Shown: piece after piece, positions 53,786 to 63,694 of the stretch
How the letters are laid out: every line of letters begins with the position of its first letter
Numbering within the stretch: position 1 is the stretch's first letter
DNA from: Gordonia jinhuaensis
GTDB taxonomy: Bacteria > Actinomycetota > Actinomycetes > Mycobacteriales > Mycobacteriaceae
DNA: 64,000 bases
Reading direction: 5' to 3'
Assembly: GCF_014639795.1 (NCBI RefSeq)
Contig: NZ_BMGC01000005.1
Span: forward strand, 62,001-126,000
Made by a program: the position numbers and the translations under genes
Notes under the pieces: model-generated
What the model saw: the letters and a program-made list of their open reading frames with translations, nothing else
The model's database searches: none
Told to the model about the DNA's origin: nothing

Positions 53786-53825
53786 GCGGCGGGTCGCTCC
53801 AGCTGCGACCCGCCGCTTGTTTTCT
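53786..53825 (+). terminator. Intrinsic terminator after acnA
   Basis: gcggcgggtcgc (53786-53797) pairs exactly with gcgacccgccgc (53805-53816) across a seven-base loop, followed by ttgttttct. This is the most classical terminator in the window. Confidence 0.88.
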
Positions 53826-53958
53826 CTCCGGTCGCGGGGGTCTGCCCGCGAGACCGCCCGCCGTCCGGCGGTGTCCAGATGTCCCACCGACCGGCGGTGT
53901 TCAGCCCGCCAACCGCATTCCCCGGCGGTGACGCCACGACAAGAATCGAGAGCCCGAC

Positions 53959-54537
53959 GTGCCCAAGGTAAGCGAGGATCATCTCGCCGCGCGGCGGCGC
54001 CAGATTCTCGACGGCGCGCGCCGGTGTTTCGCCGAATTCGGCTATGACGGTGCGACCGTCCGCCGACTCGAGGAGGCCACGGGTCTGTCCCGGGGCGCCA
54101 TCTTCCACCACTACCGCGACAAGGAAGCGCTGTTCCTCGCGCTGGCACACGAGGACGCCGAGCACATGGCCGATGTCGCGGCCGGCGGCGGCCTCGTGCA
54201 GGTGATGCGCGACATGCTCGACCGACCCACAGATTTCGACTGGCTGGCCACGCGACTGGAGATCGCGCGAAAACTCCGTTCCGACAGTACATTTCGCAGC
54301 GCGTGGCAGGCTCGTTCGGCAGAACTCGAAGATGCCACACTCGCGCGACTCGAACGTCAGCGCAGCGCAGGCCGACTGCGCGACGACTTGCCGACGCCGG
54401 TGATCCTGAGCTACCTCGAGCTCATCCTCGACGGACTGATCACCCGGCTCGCCACCGGCCAGGACACCTCCGGACTCCACGCGGTTCTCGACCTCGTGGA
54501 GGAATCCGTGCGTCAGCACAGCGAATCCGAGTCCTGA
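53959..54537 (+). CDS. acnR: TetR-family repressor AcnR
   Basis: AcnR represses acn in corynebacteria in response to citrate/cis-aconitate. The 192-residue protein has an N-terminal TetR helix-turn-helix (RRCFAEFGYDGATVRRLEEATGLSRGAIF-type motif, residues 20-50) and an all-helical ligand domain. Identification rests on the position right after acnA and the matching operator upstream of acnA. The GTG start at 53959 is not preceded by a strong ribosome binding site. It lies beyond the acnA terminator, so it may have a separate weak promoter or depend on read-through. Confidence 0.92.
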   Translation: MPKVSEDHLAARRRQILDGARRCFAEFGYDGATVRRLEEATGLSRGAIFHHYRDKEALFLALAHEDAEHMADVAAGGGLVQVMRDMLDRPTDFDWLATRLEIARKLRSDSTFRSAWQARSAELEDATLARLERQRSAGRLRDDLPTPVILSYLELILDGLITRLATGQDTSGLHAVLDLVEESVRQHSESES

Positions 54538-54696
54538 CGGTCGGCGGGATCTAGCCGTCTCGACGACGTTCATCTCGCCGACGTCGAACCGCGCTCTCCA
54601 GGCGAAGACGGGAATCAGCGGAACTGTCGAAAGCGACATCCGGGTACGACCGCCGCCGTTAGCATCAGGGCAGACGCGCTGGAACGGAGGCTCTCG

Positions 54697-56232
54697 ATGT
54701 ATCCCGGGACATTTGCACGCACGACGCCCGACAAGCCCGCCATCATCAGGCCCGCCACCGGAACGCAGGTGACATACCGCGAACTCGACGAGCGCTCGAC
54801 ACGTCTGGCGCATCATCTGCGCGATCTGGGCATGCGCCCGGGGGACATCGTGGCGATGGTCTCGGCCAATGATCTCCGGTGCTTCGAGCTCTACTGGGCC
54901 GCAGTGCGATCGGGCCTCTACATCACCGCGGTCAACCACCACCTCACCGCGTCCGAGGTGAACTACATCCTCGATGACTGCGACGCGTCGGTGGTGTTCG
55001 CCGACGCCGGATGCGCACCCGCGCTGGCCGCTCTCGACGAGGTCGACGGTGTCCACACGCGTATCGCCTGGGGTGGGGAGATACCCGGATTCGCCGATTA
55101 CGAGGACGTACTGTCGGCATCGTCGAGTGAACCGCTGACCGATCAGCCACGCGGACAAGACTTTCTGTACTCGTCGGGAACGACGGGCCGGCCAAAGGGT
55201 ATCAAGGTCCCACGACCTGACGGGCAGGTCGACGAGGTGCTCGATCCGTACACCACCGCCTTCGCGCCCATGTACGGTTTCGGTCCTGACACCGTCTACC
55301 TGTCCCCCGCGCCGCTGTATCACGCAGCGCCCCTGCGGTTCTGCGGGACAACCAACTCCACCGGCGGCACCGTGGTCATCATGGATCGGTTCGATCCAGA
55401 ACAGGCACTGTCCTACATCGAGCGTTTCGGTGTCACGCACAGTCAGTGGGTTCCGACGATGTTCATCCGAATGCTCAAGCTGCCCAAAGAGATTCGTGAG
55501 TCCTATGATGTGTCGAGCATACGTGTGGCCATCCATGCGGCGGCGCCGTGTCCCGCCGAGGTCAAGGCGCAGATGATGCAGTGGTGGGGGCCGGTCATCC
55601 ACGAGTACTACGCCTCCACCGAGGCACCGGGTTCGACATTCATCGGCCCCACCGAGGCGCTGGCGCATCCGGGTTCGGTCGGCAGACCACTCGTCGGTGA
55701 GGTGCACATCTGCGACGACACGGGGAGTGAACTGCCCGCGGGAGAGATCGGCACCATCTACTTCGCGCGGGACAAGCGCATGTTCGCCTATCACAAGGAC
55801 GACGCGAAGACCGAGTCGGCGTATCACCCGGAGAATCCGCTCTGGGCCACCACCGGGGACATCGGCTACCTCGATGACGAGGGCTTCCTGTATCTGACCG
55901 ACCGCAAGGCATTCATGATCATCTCCGGCGGAGTCAACATCTATCCGCAGGAGGCCGAGAACGTCCTCATCGGGCATCCGGCCGTGTACGACGTGGGCGT
56001 GATCGGGGTCCCCGATCCCGAGATGGGTGAAAGCGTCAAGGCCTGCGTCCAGCTGGCAGACGGCTACAGTCCCTCCGATGAGCTCGCCGACGAACTGATC
56101 ACCTACGTGCGGTCGCAGATCGCGGCATACAAGGCGCCGCGTTCGGTGGACTTCCTCGAACGCCTGCCGCGGACCCCGACGGGAAAGCTCGTCAAGGGCG
56201 ACCTCCGCAAGATCTACGCCGCGCGCGGCTAG
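54697..56232 (+). CDS. Acyl-CoA synthetase (AMP-dependent ligase, FadD-like)
   Basis: This 511-residue ANL-superfamily enzyme activates a carboxylic acid to an acyl-CoA through an adenylate. The AMP-binding P-loop SSGTTGRPKG, the YYASTEA core motif, the TGDIGYLDDEGFLYLTDR hinge and the C-terminal lysine in TPTGKLVKGD are all present. The acid substrate cannot be told; it is in the FadD-like group. GGAGG lies six bases before the ATG. It lies after acnR with no obvious functional partner. Confidence 0.92.
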   Translation: MYPGTFARTTPDKPAIIRPATGTQVTYRELDERSTRLAHHLRDLGMRPGDIVAMVSANDLRCFELYWAAVRSGLYITAVNHHLTASEVNYILDDCDASVVFADAGCAPALAALDEVDGVHTRIAWGGEIPGFADYEDVLSASSSEPLTDQPRGQDFLYSSGTTGRPKGIKVPRPDGQVDEVLDPYTTAFAPMYGFGPDTVYLSPAPLYHAAPLRFCGTTNSTGGTVVIMDRFDPEQALSYIERFGVTHSQWVPTMFIRMLKLPKEIRESYDVSSIRVAIHAAAPCPAEVKAQMMQWWGPVIHEYYASTEAPGSTFIGPTEALAHPGSVGRPLVGEVHICDDTGSELPAGEIGTIYFARDKRMFAYHKDDAKTESAYHPENPLWATTGDIGYLDDEGFLYLTDRKAFMIISGGVNIYPQEAENVLIGHPAVYDVGVIGVPDPEMGESVKACVQLADGYSPSDELADELITYVRSQIAAYKAPRSVDFLERLPRTPTGKLVKGDLRKIYAARG

Positions 56233-56354
56233 TCGGCCGGCCACATAACGGTCGTGCAACGAGGCTAACGTCTCGGCGTGTGCGTCCGAACTAGCTTGTA
56301 GTCGGGAACCTTTCGGGTCGGGACCGTGCAGGGTCGGGATGAAGGAAGACCACC

Positions 56355-56813
56355 ATGTGCCCCATCGACATTTCTGATCACCACGATCGACGCCACGCCC
56401 GCGCCACCTCGCGAGGCTCGCGCACTCCGATACGTCTGGCGCTCACATTCGCTGCGACGCTGGCTGTCTCGGCCGGTCTCGCCGTCCCGTCAGCGGTGGC
56501 CGACGATGCGTCGACGCCTGCGCAGCCGGCCGCCACGACGACCAGCGCGCCGACGACAGACCAGACACCTCCGTCGGAACAGACCCCACCGGAGTCGACT
56601 CCCGCGGACTCGTCGGATCCCACCACGCCGGGCGAATCCACCACGCCACCAGAGGAATCGACCACAGCGCCGGATACGTCCGAGACCGCTTCGCCGGACG
56701 GGTCGGTCGAATCCGGCGCCACCGAGGAGAATGCCGGGAGTGGCTCGGTGGTCCGTGATCCCGCCGGGCGGGTGCCCATCGCATCGATCCCCTCGGGACC
56801 GGTGTACCGGTGA
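56355..56813 (+). CDS. Exported Ser/Thr/Pro-rich protein next to a sortase
   Basis: The 152-residue protein has a long signal peptide (LALTFAATLAVSAGLAVPSAVA, cleavage before DD) followed by about 80 residues dominated by Thr, Ser, Pro and Glu, and a short C-terminus ending SIPSGPVYR. There is no LPXTG motif, C-terminal helix or folded domain, so it does not look like a standard sortase substrate. It may be an O-glycosylated wall spacer or accessory. GAAGGA lies upstream of the ATG. The stop overlaps the sortase start (GTGA), so the two are translationally coupled. Confidence 0.8.
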   Translation: MCPIDISDHHDRRHARATSRGSRTPIRLALTFAATLAVSAGLAVPSAVADDASTPAQPAATTTSAPTTDQTPPSEQTPPESTPADSSDPTTPGESTTPPEESTTAPDTSETASPDGSVESGATEENAGSGSVVRDPAGRVPIASIPSGPVYR

Positions 56814-57418
56814 GGTTCGCGCGACTGGTACTCGCGGTCGTCGCGATCGTCGCCGCTGTCCTGCTCGCCGGCTGTGCGGCATCCGAGTCGCCGCCGGCGA
56901 GAGCGCCGTCGGCATCGGTCCATGCGCTGCCTGCGCCCATCCATGCAGTGGCCACCGAGGCCGCCGCGCCCGTCGAGCTGACGGCGCGCGGAGGTCGAGC
57001 GCATGTCGACCCGGTCGCCACCGACGCCGGCGGTGCCCTCATCCCACCAACCAGCGTCGCCAGGTTGGGTTGGTGGGTGGACTCTGCCCTGCCGGGGTCC
57101 GGGCGCGGCACCGTGGTCATCACCGGCCATATCGATGACAGCACACAGGGCACAGGTTTCGCCGCGCGATTCGCCGGAATGCGCCCCGGCGAGCGTGTGA
57201 CCGTGACGACCGCGGGCGGCGGTCCCGTCGACTACCGGATCACCCGTGTCGACGAGACCGACAAGGCATCGGGTGAGGGTTCCGGTGGCCTCCCCGTCGC
57301 AGAGCTCAACCGCCAGGACGGAGTCGAGACGCTGGCGCTCGTGACCTGCGGTGGCCCGTTCATCGGTCCACCTCTGGGGTATCGGGACAACATCATCGCC
57401 TGGGCCACCCGGGCATGA
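56810..57418 (+). CDS. Class F sortase, predicted lipoprotein
   Basis: The 202-residue protein has a sortase domain with His107 (VVITGHIDD), Cys180 (LVTCGG) and Arg192 (GYRDN) in the expected order, so it should be an active transpeptidase or hydrolase outside the membrane. The N-terminal helix ends in the lipobox VLLAGC, with Cys22 the likely lipidation site, an unusual way to anchor a sortase. The natural substrate is unknown; no LPXTG-like protein is encoded in this window. It is coupled to the exported Ser/Thr/Pro-rich protein gene. Confidence 0.88.
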   Translation: MRFARLVLAVVAIVAAVLLAGCAASESPPARAPSASVHALPAPIHAVATEAAAPVELTARGGRAHVDPVATDAGGALIPPTSVARLGWWVDSALPGSGRGTVVITGHIDDSTQGTGFAARFAGMRPGERVTVTTAGGGPVDYRITRVDETDKASGEGSGGLPVAELNRQDGVETLALVTCGGPFIGPPLGYRDNIIAWATRA

Positions 57419-57451
57419 CCCTGACGAGGTCGACTCCCACGCAAGCAGTTG

Positions 57452-57535
57452 AACAAGCATTATAGCTTGATTTCTCACAATCAAGTCACAATGCTTGATC
57501 TGAGGAAATCAAGTCTCGTACCATGATCGTGCAGC
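57452..57535. promoter_or_regulatory. Operator array of CAAG(C/T)-N6-GCTTG repeats upstream of SatD-like gene
   Basis: CAAGC or CAAGT half-sites lie at 57454, 57482 and 57510, exactly 28 bp apart. The first two are completed by GCTTG at 57465 and 57493, giving two 16-bp palindromes. The third has only the left half. The region is AT-rich in an otherwise GC-rich window and contains a possible -10 element (TAGCTT at 57463). It probably binds a dimeric regulator on one helix face. Confidence 0.7.
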
Positions 57536-57561
57536 CGATCACGGAGGCGGCCTGACGAGAA

Positions 57562-58197
57562 ATGGGGCGATGCCCGGTGTACGTGATGACGATCGATCAG
57601 CGGCGAAGTCGCACCGATCGTGACCGCGTACCCGACGCGCTCACCGCGCTGAGTGATGTGCACACCGTCCGGCCGTTCGACCGTACCGCAGGAGATGAGA
57701 TCCAGGCGGTGCTCGATGATCCAGCGACCGTGGCCGAGGTGATCATCCGTCTGCTCACCGACGGCCGCTGGAGCGTCGGCGTCGGCGTCGGACCGGTCGA
57801 CATGCCCCTACCCCATCCGACCCGCGCCGGACGGGGGCGCGCCTTCGAGGTCGCGCGCGAGGCCGTCGACATCGCCAAGAAGCGTGCCGTGCCGGTGGCG
57901 ATCACCGGATTCGACGAGTCGGCGACGCTCGCCGAACGTGCCGACATCGCCGGACAGCTCCTCGGTGACATCATCGTCAACCGCAGCGACGCGGGCGCCG
58001 AGGCGGTGCGGGCGATGAGTGGAGCCGCGAGTCAGTCGACGGCCGCGCAGGCACTGTCGATCAGCCCACAGGCAATCTCTCAGCGTCTGCGCGCGGCCAG
58101 GTGGGAACTCGGTGTTCGTGCTCGCGAGCTGCTCATCGCCCTGCTCGCCGACGCAGACACCGCCGCACTGACCGCCACCGACCCCGACCGGAAGTGA
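57562..58197 (+). CDS. SatD-like protein with C-terminal helix-turn-helix
   Basis: The 211-residue protein has an N-terminal domain like that of the SatD family (VYVMTIDQRRSR, then AGDEIQAVL and WSVGVGVGPVDMP) and a C-terminal helix-turn-helix (TAAQALSISPQAISQRLRAA). It is probably a DNA-binding regulator that senses an unknown signal. The operator array upstream may be its own target. A small membrane protein gene follows after 114 bp, as in SatDE pairs. The ATG at 57562 is uncertain; a GTG at 57577 better matches the family start. Confidence 0.72.
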   Translation: MGRCPVYVMTIDQRRSRTDRDRVPDALTALSDVHTVRPFDRTAGDEIQAVLDDPATVAEVIIRLLTDGRWSVGVGVGPVDMPLPHPTRAGRGRAFEVAREAVDIAKKRAVPVAITGFDESATLAERADIAGQLLGDIIVNRSDAGAEAVRAMSGAASQSTAAQALSISPQAISQRLRAARWELGVRARELLIALLADADTAALTATDPDRK

Positions 58198-58311
58198 GGA
58201 CCCGCGCCCGCCGGTGGCCTTGTGGCGCCGGTGGCCGGGCAGCGTCGGTGGCGGGTGGTAGAACGACCCGGTCATGTCGAATGCATGCCGACTGCCGAGG
58301 GGGAACGACCT

Positions 58312-58836
58312 GTGACCGCACTGATCGTCGCATTGCTGGTGATCGTCGGTGTGCTGCCGCTCGCGTGCTATCCGTTGACCCGCACCCGCCTGGCGCCGCC
58401 CACGGTGGCGGTCGCCGGTCTCACGCTCATCCTGCTCGGCATCGTCGCACTCCTCGCGGCCGAGGCCGACCCGGTGACCGGCGCCTGGGGCGTGGTGTGC
58501 CGGGTACTCATCGTGATTGCGGCGATCACCGGGGGCAGCGCGGTGGTGCGGTCGGCGCTGCTGGCCGGCGGTGTCGATCCCTGGAACGGCGGGCAACGAC
58601 GCGACACCTGCGCAGACGAGTCCGCCGAGGAGACCGGGCAGACCAGGCGGCAGCCGGCTCTACGCGGGGGACGGGTGATCGGCTACCTCGAACGGGTCGC
58701 GATCCTCGCCGCGCTGTTCGTCGGCTGGCCCGCCGGTATGGCCGTGATCGTCGGGGTCAAGGGTCTGGCGCGTTACCCCGAGATCCGCGACGCGGACGCC
58801 GGTGAGCAGTCGCGCATGAGCCCCGCCGGCAGCTGA
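58312..58836 (+). CDS. Small membrane protein, partner of SatD-like regulator
   Basis: This 174-residue protein has three or four hydrophobic helices (LIVALLVIVGVLPLACY, VAVAGLTLILLGIVALL and two later). I recognise no transport motif. It is on the same strand and close behind the SatD-like gene, so the pair may act together. The GTG at 58312 follows gaggggga at seven bases. Its last 64 bases overlap the 3' end of the convergent CocE-like gene, an unusually long overlap. Confidence 0.68.
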   Translation: MTALIVALLVIVGVLPLACYPLTRTRLAPPTVAVAGLTLILLGIVALLAAEADPVTGAWGVVCRVLIVIAAITGGSAVVRSALLAGGVDPWNGGQRRDTCADESAEETGQTRRQPALRGGRVIGYLERVAILAALFVGWPAGMAVIVGVKGLARYPEIRDADAGEQSRMSPAGS

Positions 58837-60608
58837 TACCGACCACCCACCGCGAGGTAGTCGTCGAGGAACACCGAACGGTTCCCCTGCGTGGACGGCC
58901 AGGTGTGGGCATCCAGCGGCAGCGACAGGCTCCCCTGACGCACGGTCACGGTGGCGTCGCTCCCCGACGGCAGGTACAGCTCGGAATTCGCGTTGACCAC
59001 CCGGATCCCGAGGCGATGTCCGGGTTCCAGCACCCAGTCGGTCGGCAGGAGGCCGAAGCGTGTCGTGTGCTCACCGGCGGCAAGAACCGTCGCCGCACGC
59101 GTGATACGGGTCGCCTCCCCCGAGGCCGGGATGTCGTAGAGGTCGACGACGAGGTGGGCGCCCGGCCGTGTGCTCGATGTGTCGACCGTGACCTGCGGAA
59201 CCCCGGAGATCCGCATTGCCGCAGCGACCGGAGAACTAACCCGCCACAGGCCCCGATTGCGGTCGAGTCCGGATCCCTTGCTCACGGTGAGTTTCGACTG
59301 CTGTGTGCCATACGACCCGATCGCCGTCCCGGAGTCGAGATAGCGTCCGGTTGGCAGCGCGACCGTGGATGTCGAAGTCGCCTCCGGCCACGCGGGTTGG
59401 GCGTGCCATGCCCCGGAGTTGTCCTCGACGACGACCGGTGGATCGCTCGGCGCGTTGGCCCCAGAGAGGGGCGCCCCGATGAGGTACTTGTCGAACCAGC
59501 GCATCACCTCGTCGAACCATCCCGCGCGTCCCATCGCGAGCCGGCCGTTGCGGGCGGTCTCGTTGCCTCGCACGTGATCCCACATTCCCAGCCAGGCCCG
59601 GGTGGGCGCTCGGCGTCCGGCGATGGTCTCGTAGAGTCCGTCGGGCCAGGTGTTGTTCTCGATCAGACCCTGGGTGAGGAACAGCGGGACCGGGGAGTCG
59701 TGTGCCGCCCGGGTGAAATCACGGACCCGCCAGTACGGCGACGAGTGATCCGAGTCCGTCATCTGCGCTGTCGCATTGCGAGTCAGGCACTCCGGATGGG
59801 ACAACTCGTAGAGCGAGGAGCGCATGTATCGCGGGTCGTCACCGAAGGGCACACCCGACGCCGACGCGATCTGGTCGTACCAGATACCCATGTACAGCGA
59901 GTTCAGGTATCGCACGCCGTTCTGATAGAGGTAGCGGTAACCGTCGTACATCGGCTCCTGCGCGACCACCGCACGTAAACCCTTGGGGGCCAACGCAGTT
60001 CCCATGATCCCGGTGTCCGCGTCGTAGGATTTTCCGTACATCCCCACCGCGCCGGTGGACCACGGCTGAGAGGCCGCCCACTCCACCGCCGTGCGCACGT
60101 CGGCCTGTTCACCCGGACCGTCGTAGTCCAGGCATCCGGTACTCCCGCCGAATCCGCGCAGGTCGACCATCACGAATGTGTAGCCCTTGCGCATCAGGTC
60201 GCCGCCGGTGACCAGATCGGCGAACCGATCGTTGGGGTGGGCCGGCGGCAGCGGGTCATAGGTGAACCCGTCGAGTGCACCGGCGACGCCACCGGAGCCC
60301 GAATGGTTGAAATACGGGCTGACGCTGAGGATCACCGGTGTCTTGGCCGTGGGCGCAAGGTGTGCCGGCCGCAGGATGTCCGCATGCAGCGTGGTCCCGT
60401 CGGATTCGTGGATGTAGGTCTGCGACCAGTGCGCGCCCGGCGCCCAACTGACGTTCTGGGTCTGCGCGGACCCCGCGCCGGGTGCCGCGACGGCGGGTGC
60501 CGCCTCTGCCAGTGCCAGTGCCAGTGCCAGTGCCAGTGCCAAGGTGAGCATCGCCGCGGCCAGTCGCAGACGCGGCATCGGCAATCGCGGCATCGGTGAT
60601 CGGGTCAT
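58773..60608 (-). CDS. Exported CocE/NonD-family hydrolase
   Basis: The 611-residue protein is an alpha/beta hydrolase of the X-Pro dipeptidyl-peptidase/CocE group with a C-terminal jelly-roll domain. The nucleophile is Ser194 in GKSYD; it probably acts on esters or peptides outside the cell. The signal peptide h-region contains LA repeats encoded by a hexanucleotide tract (GCCAGT) and may change length by slippage. The ATG overlaps the lipase stop (ATGA), so the two form an operon. The 3' end overlaps the convergent membrane-protein gene by 64 bases. Confidence 0.87.
   Translation of the reverse strand: MTRSPMPRLPMPRLRLAAAMLTLALALALALALAEAAPAVAAPGAGSAQTQNVSWAPGAHWSQTYIHESDGTTLHADILRPAHLAPTAKTPVILSVSPYFNHSGSGGVAGALDGFTYDPLPPAHPNDRFADLVTGGDLMRKGYTFVMVDLRGFGGSTGCLDYDGPGEQADVRTAVEWAASQPWSTGAVGMYGKSYDADTGIMGTALAPKGLRAVVAQEPMYDGYRYLYQNGVRYLNSLYMGIWYDQIASASGVPFGDDPRYMRSSLYELSHPECLTRNATAQMTDSDHSSPYWRVRDFTRAAHDSPVPLFLTQGLIENNTWPDGLYETIAGRRAPTRAWLGMWDHVRGNETARNGRLAMGRAGWFDEVMRWFDKYLIGAPLSGANAPSDPPVVVEDNSGAWHAQPAWPEATSTSTVALPTGRYLDSGTAIGSYGTQQSKLTVSKGSGLDRNRGLWRVSSPVAAAMRISGVPQVTVDTSSTRPGAHLVVDLYDIPASGEATRITRAATVLAAGEHTTRFGLLPTDWVLEPGHRLGIRVVNANSELYLPSGSDATVTVRQGSLSLPLDAHTWPSTQGNRSVFLDDYLAVGGRYQLPAGLMRDCSPASASRISG
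60508..60541. repeat. Hexanucleotide microsatellite (GCCAGT)5 in CocE signal peptide
   Basis: Five perfect copies of gccagt start at 60508 and a partial sixth follows. They encode Ala-Leu pairs in the hydrophobic core of the signal peptide, so gain or loss of units changes it by two residues without frameshift. Confidence 0.92.
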
Positions 60609-61807
60609 CGGACCGCCGCGAAGCGAGCGGCGAGGAATGGCGTCGAGTCGGGCAGCGAGGCCGCCATCGTTCCGTCGTGGCCGGTCCAGTACCCGTTGAA
60701 CTGCACGTCGGCTCCGGAGTGCCGCATGTCGTTCACCAGCGATGCGGTCACCGGATAGATGGCCGTGTCGTCGAGGTAGCCCTCCCCGATGAACAGCGGC
60801 TTGCTGAACCCAGCGGTCGGAATGTGTTGCATCGCGGCGAATGCCGTGGCCACGCGCGGGTCACTCGCGGGACTCCGGGCGAACAGACTCGAGATCTGCA
60901 CATGCGCGAGCTGGGCGTTCATCTCGTCGTCGCATGCAGTGTCGGCCCGTGCGACCAGCTTCTTGCCCAGCGGCGTGAGATACTTCTCGATCCCGAGTTC
61001 GGGGTGCGCGGCCTGCAAGCCGGCGATCGTGAAGACCACGTAGGCGGTCGCGTCCTCGATGGGGACCGGGAGCGCCGCATGCGGTGCGGCCTGCAGGACC
61101 AGCGGCGCCGCGCGATCGAAGTAGCCGGTGAGCCCGGTGCTCACCGAGCCGACGAATCTCAGTTCGGGGGCATATGTCTGTGCGACGTGGGCCGCGGCGA
61201 CGGATGCCTGACCGCCCTGCGACTGTCCGATGGCGGCCCACCGGGTCGAGATGACCGACGGCATCAGCCGATGTGCGGCGCGCACCATGTCGACGACGTT
61301 GTAGCCGGGCACCTGCGCGTCGGCGTAGGGGTGGTGTCCGGTGCCGTCGAGCCCGTAGGTCCCCAAGCCGTAGTAGTCGCTGGCCACCACGGCATAGCCC
61401 AGCCTGAGCCAGTGTGACAGGTAATTGTTGTCGCGGTCACGATAGACCGGACCGTGAAGTGTTGGTGCACACTGGTTTCCGATTCCCACGGTGCCGTGGG
61501 CCCAGGACAGGACGGGGTACCCGCCCGGCGGTGGCGGCGTGGTGGGCAGGAAGATCGCCCCGCTCGAGAGTCCTGAGGTCCCCCGAGGTCCACGTGTCCG
61601 GTAGATGATCCGCTTCTGCGTGCTCGCATCGGCTCCGGGTATCGACCACACCGACGTGGGCAGCGGGGCCACCGACACGACGGTTCCGGCGGCGGGGTCG
61701 GCCGACGCGGTGGGTGCAGCCGACGCTGTCGGGCAGCCCGCGATCACCAGCGACGCCGCCAGCGAAACGAGGGTCAACGGGACGAGAGATCTCAGAAGTC
61801 GTCGCAC
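60605..61807 (-). CDS. Exported lipase-family alpha/beta hydrolase (predicted lipoprotein)
   Basis: The 400-residue protein resembles secretory lipases (LIP family). The N-terminal helix ends in VIAGC, so Cys25 may be lipidated. The nucleophile is Ser196 in GQSQGG; an oxyanion segment SWAHGTVG precedes it and the late FNGYWTGHDGT segment holds the probable catalytic His. It likely hydrolyses acyl esters outside the membrane. The GTG at 61807 follows aggga. It is translationally coupled to the CocE-like gene. The 192 bp before it contain overlapping short palindromes around cacatgacc and catgtcacg. Confidence 0.87.
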   Translation of the reverse strand: MRRLLRSLVPLTLVSLAASLVIAGCPTASAAPTASADPAAGTVVSVAPLPTSVWSIPGADASTQKRIIYRTRGPRGTSGLSSGAIFLPTTPPPPGGYPVLSWAHGTVGIGNQCAPTLHGPVYRDRDNNYLSHWLRLGYAVVASDYYGLGTYGLDGTGHHPYADAQVPGYNVVDMVRAAHRLMPSVISTRWAAIGQSQGGQASVAAAHVAQTYAPELRFVGSVSTGLTGYFDRAAPLVLQAAPHAALPVPIEDATAYVVFTIAGLQAAHPELGIEKYLTPLGKKLVARADTACDDEMNAQLAHVQISSLFARSPASDPRVATAFAAMQHIPTAGFSKPLFIGEGYLDDTAIYPVTASLVNDMRHSGADVQFNGYWTGHDGTMAASLPDSTPFLAARFAAVR

Positions 61808-61999
61808 GTGCGCACTGCTCCCTGCATGAGGCCGGATGTGACGTGGCGGTCACGTGTACGGCACATGACCTTGTGCCCAACATGTCACGTCGGCGCGGGT
61901 TACGCGCGGTGTACAGACGGCTTTCGGAGGTGCGTCACCTCATGGCCCGGATGCGAGACCGATCACCTCACCCGCCGGCGATCGATCCGGTGCAGGCGC

Positions 62000-63628
<1,629 letters not shown>

Positions 63629-63636
63629 GACGTTCC

Positions 63637-63642
63637 AGTCTA
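63637..63642 (-). promoter_or_regulatory. Predicted -10 element of ABC-F gene
   Basis: TAGACT (minus strand) lies eight bases before the GTG at 63628, as at the TVP38 gene. Confidence 0.3.
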
Positions 63643-63682
63643 CCGGTCACGGGATCGTCGATGACGCGTGCTGTGTCCGCGC

Positions 63683-63688
63683 TAGGTT
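63683..63688 (+). promoter_or_regulatory. Predicted -10 element of SDR gene
   Basis: TAGGTT lies six bases before the GTG at 63695, a leaderless-type arrangement. Confidence 0.4.
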
Positions 63689-63694
63689 GTAGCA

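Noticed and set aside
56355-56813. Classical LPXTG substrate of the neighbouring sortase
   Set aside because: There is no LPXTG-like motif, C-terminal hydrophobic helix or basic tail.
61808-61999. Operator palindromes upstream of the lipase gene (gtgac/gtcac and catgacc/catgtca)
   Set aside because: The arms are only five to six bases and imperfectly spaced; not strong enough to list as a site.
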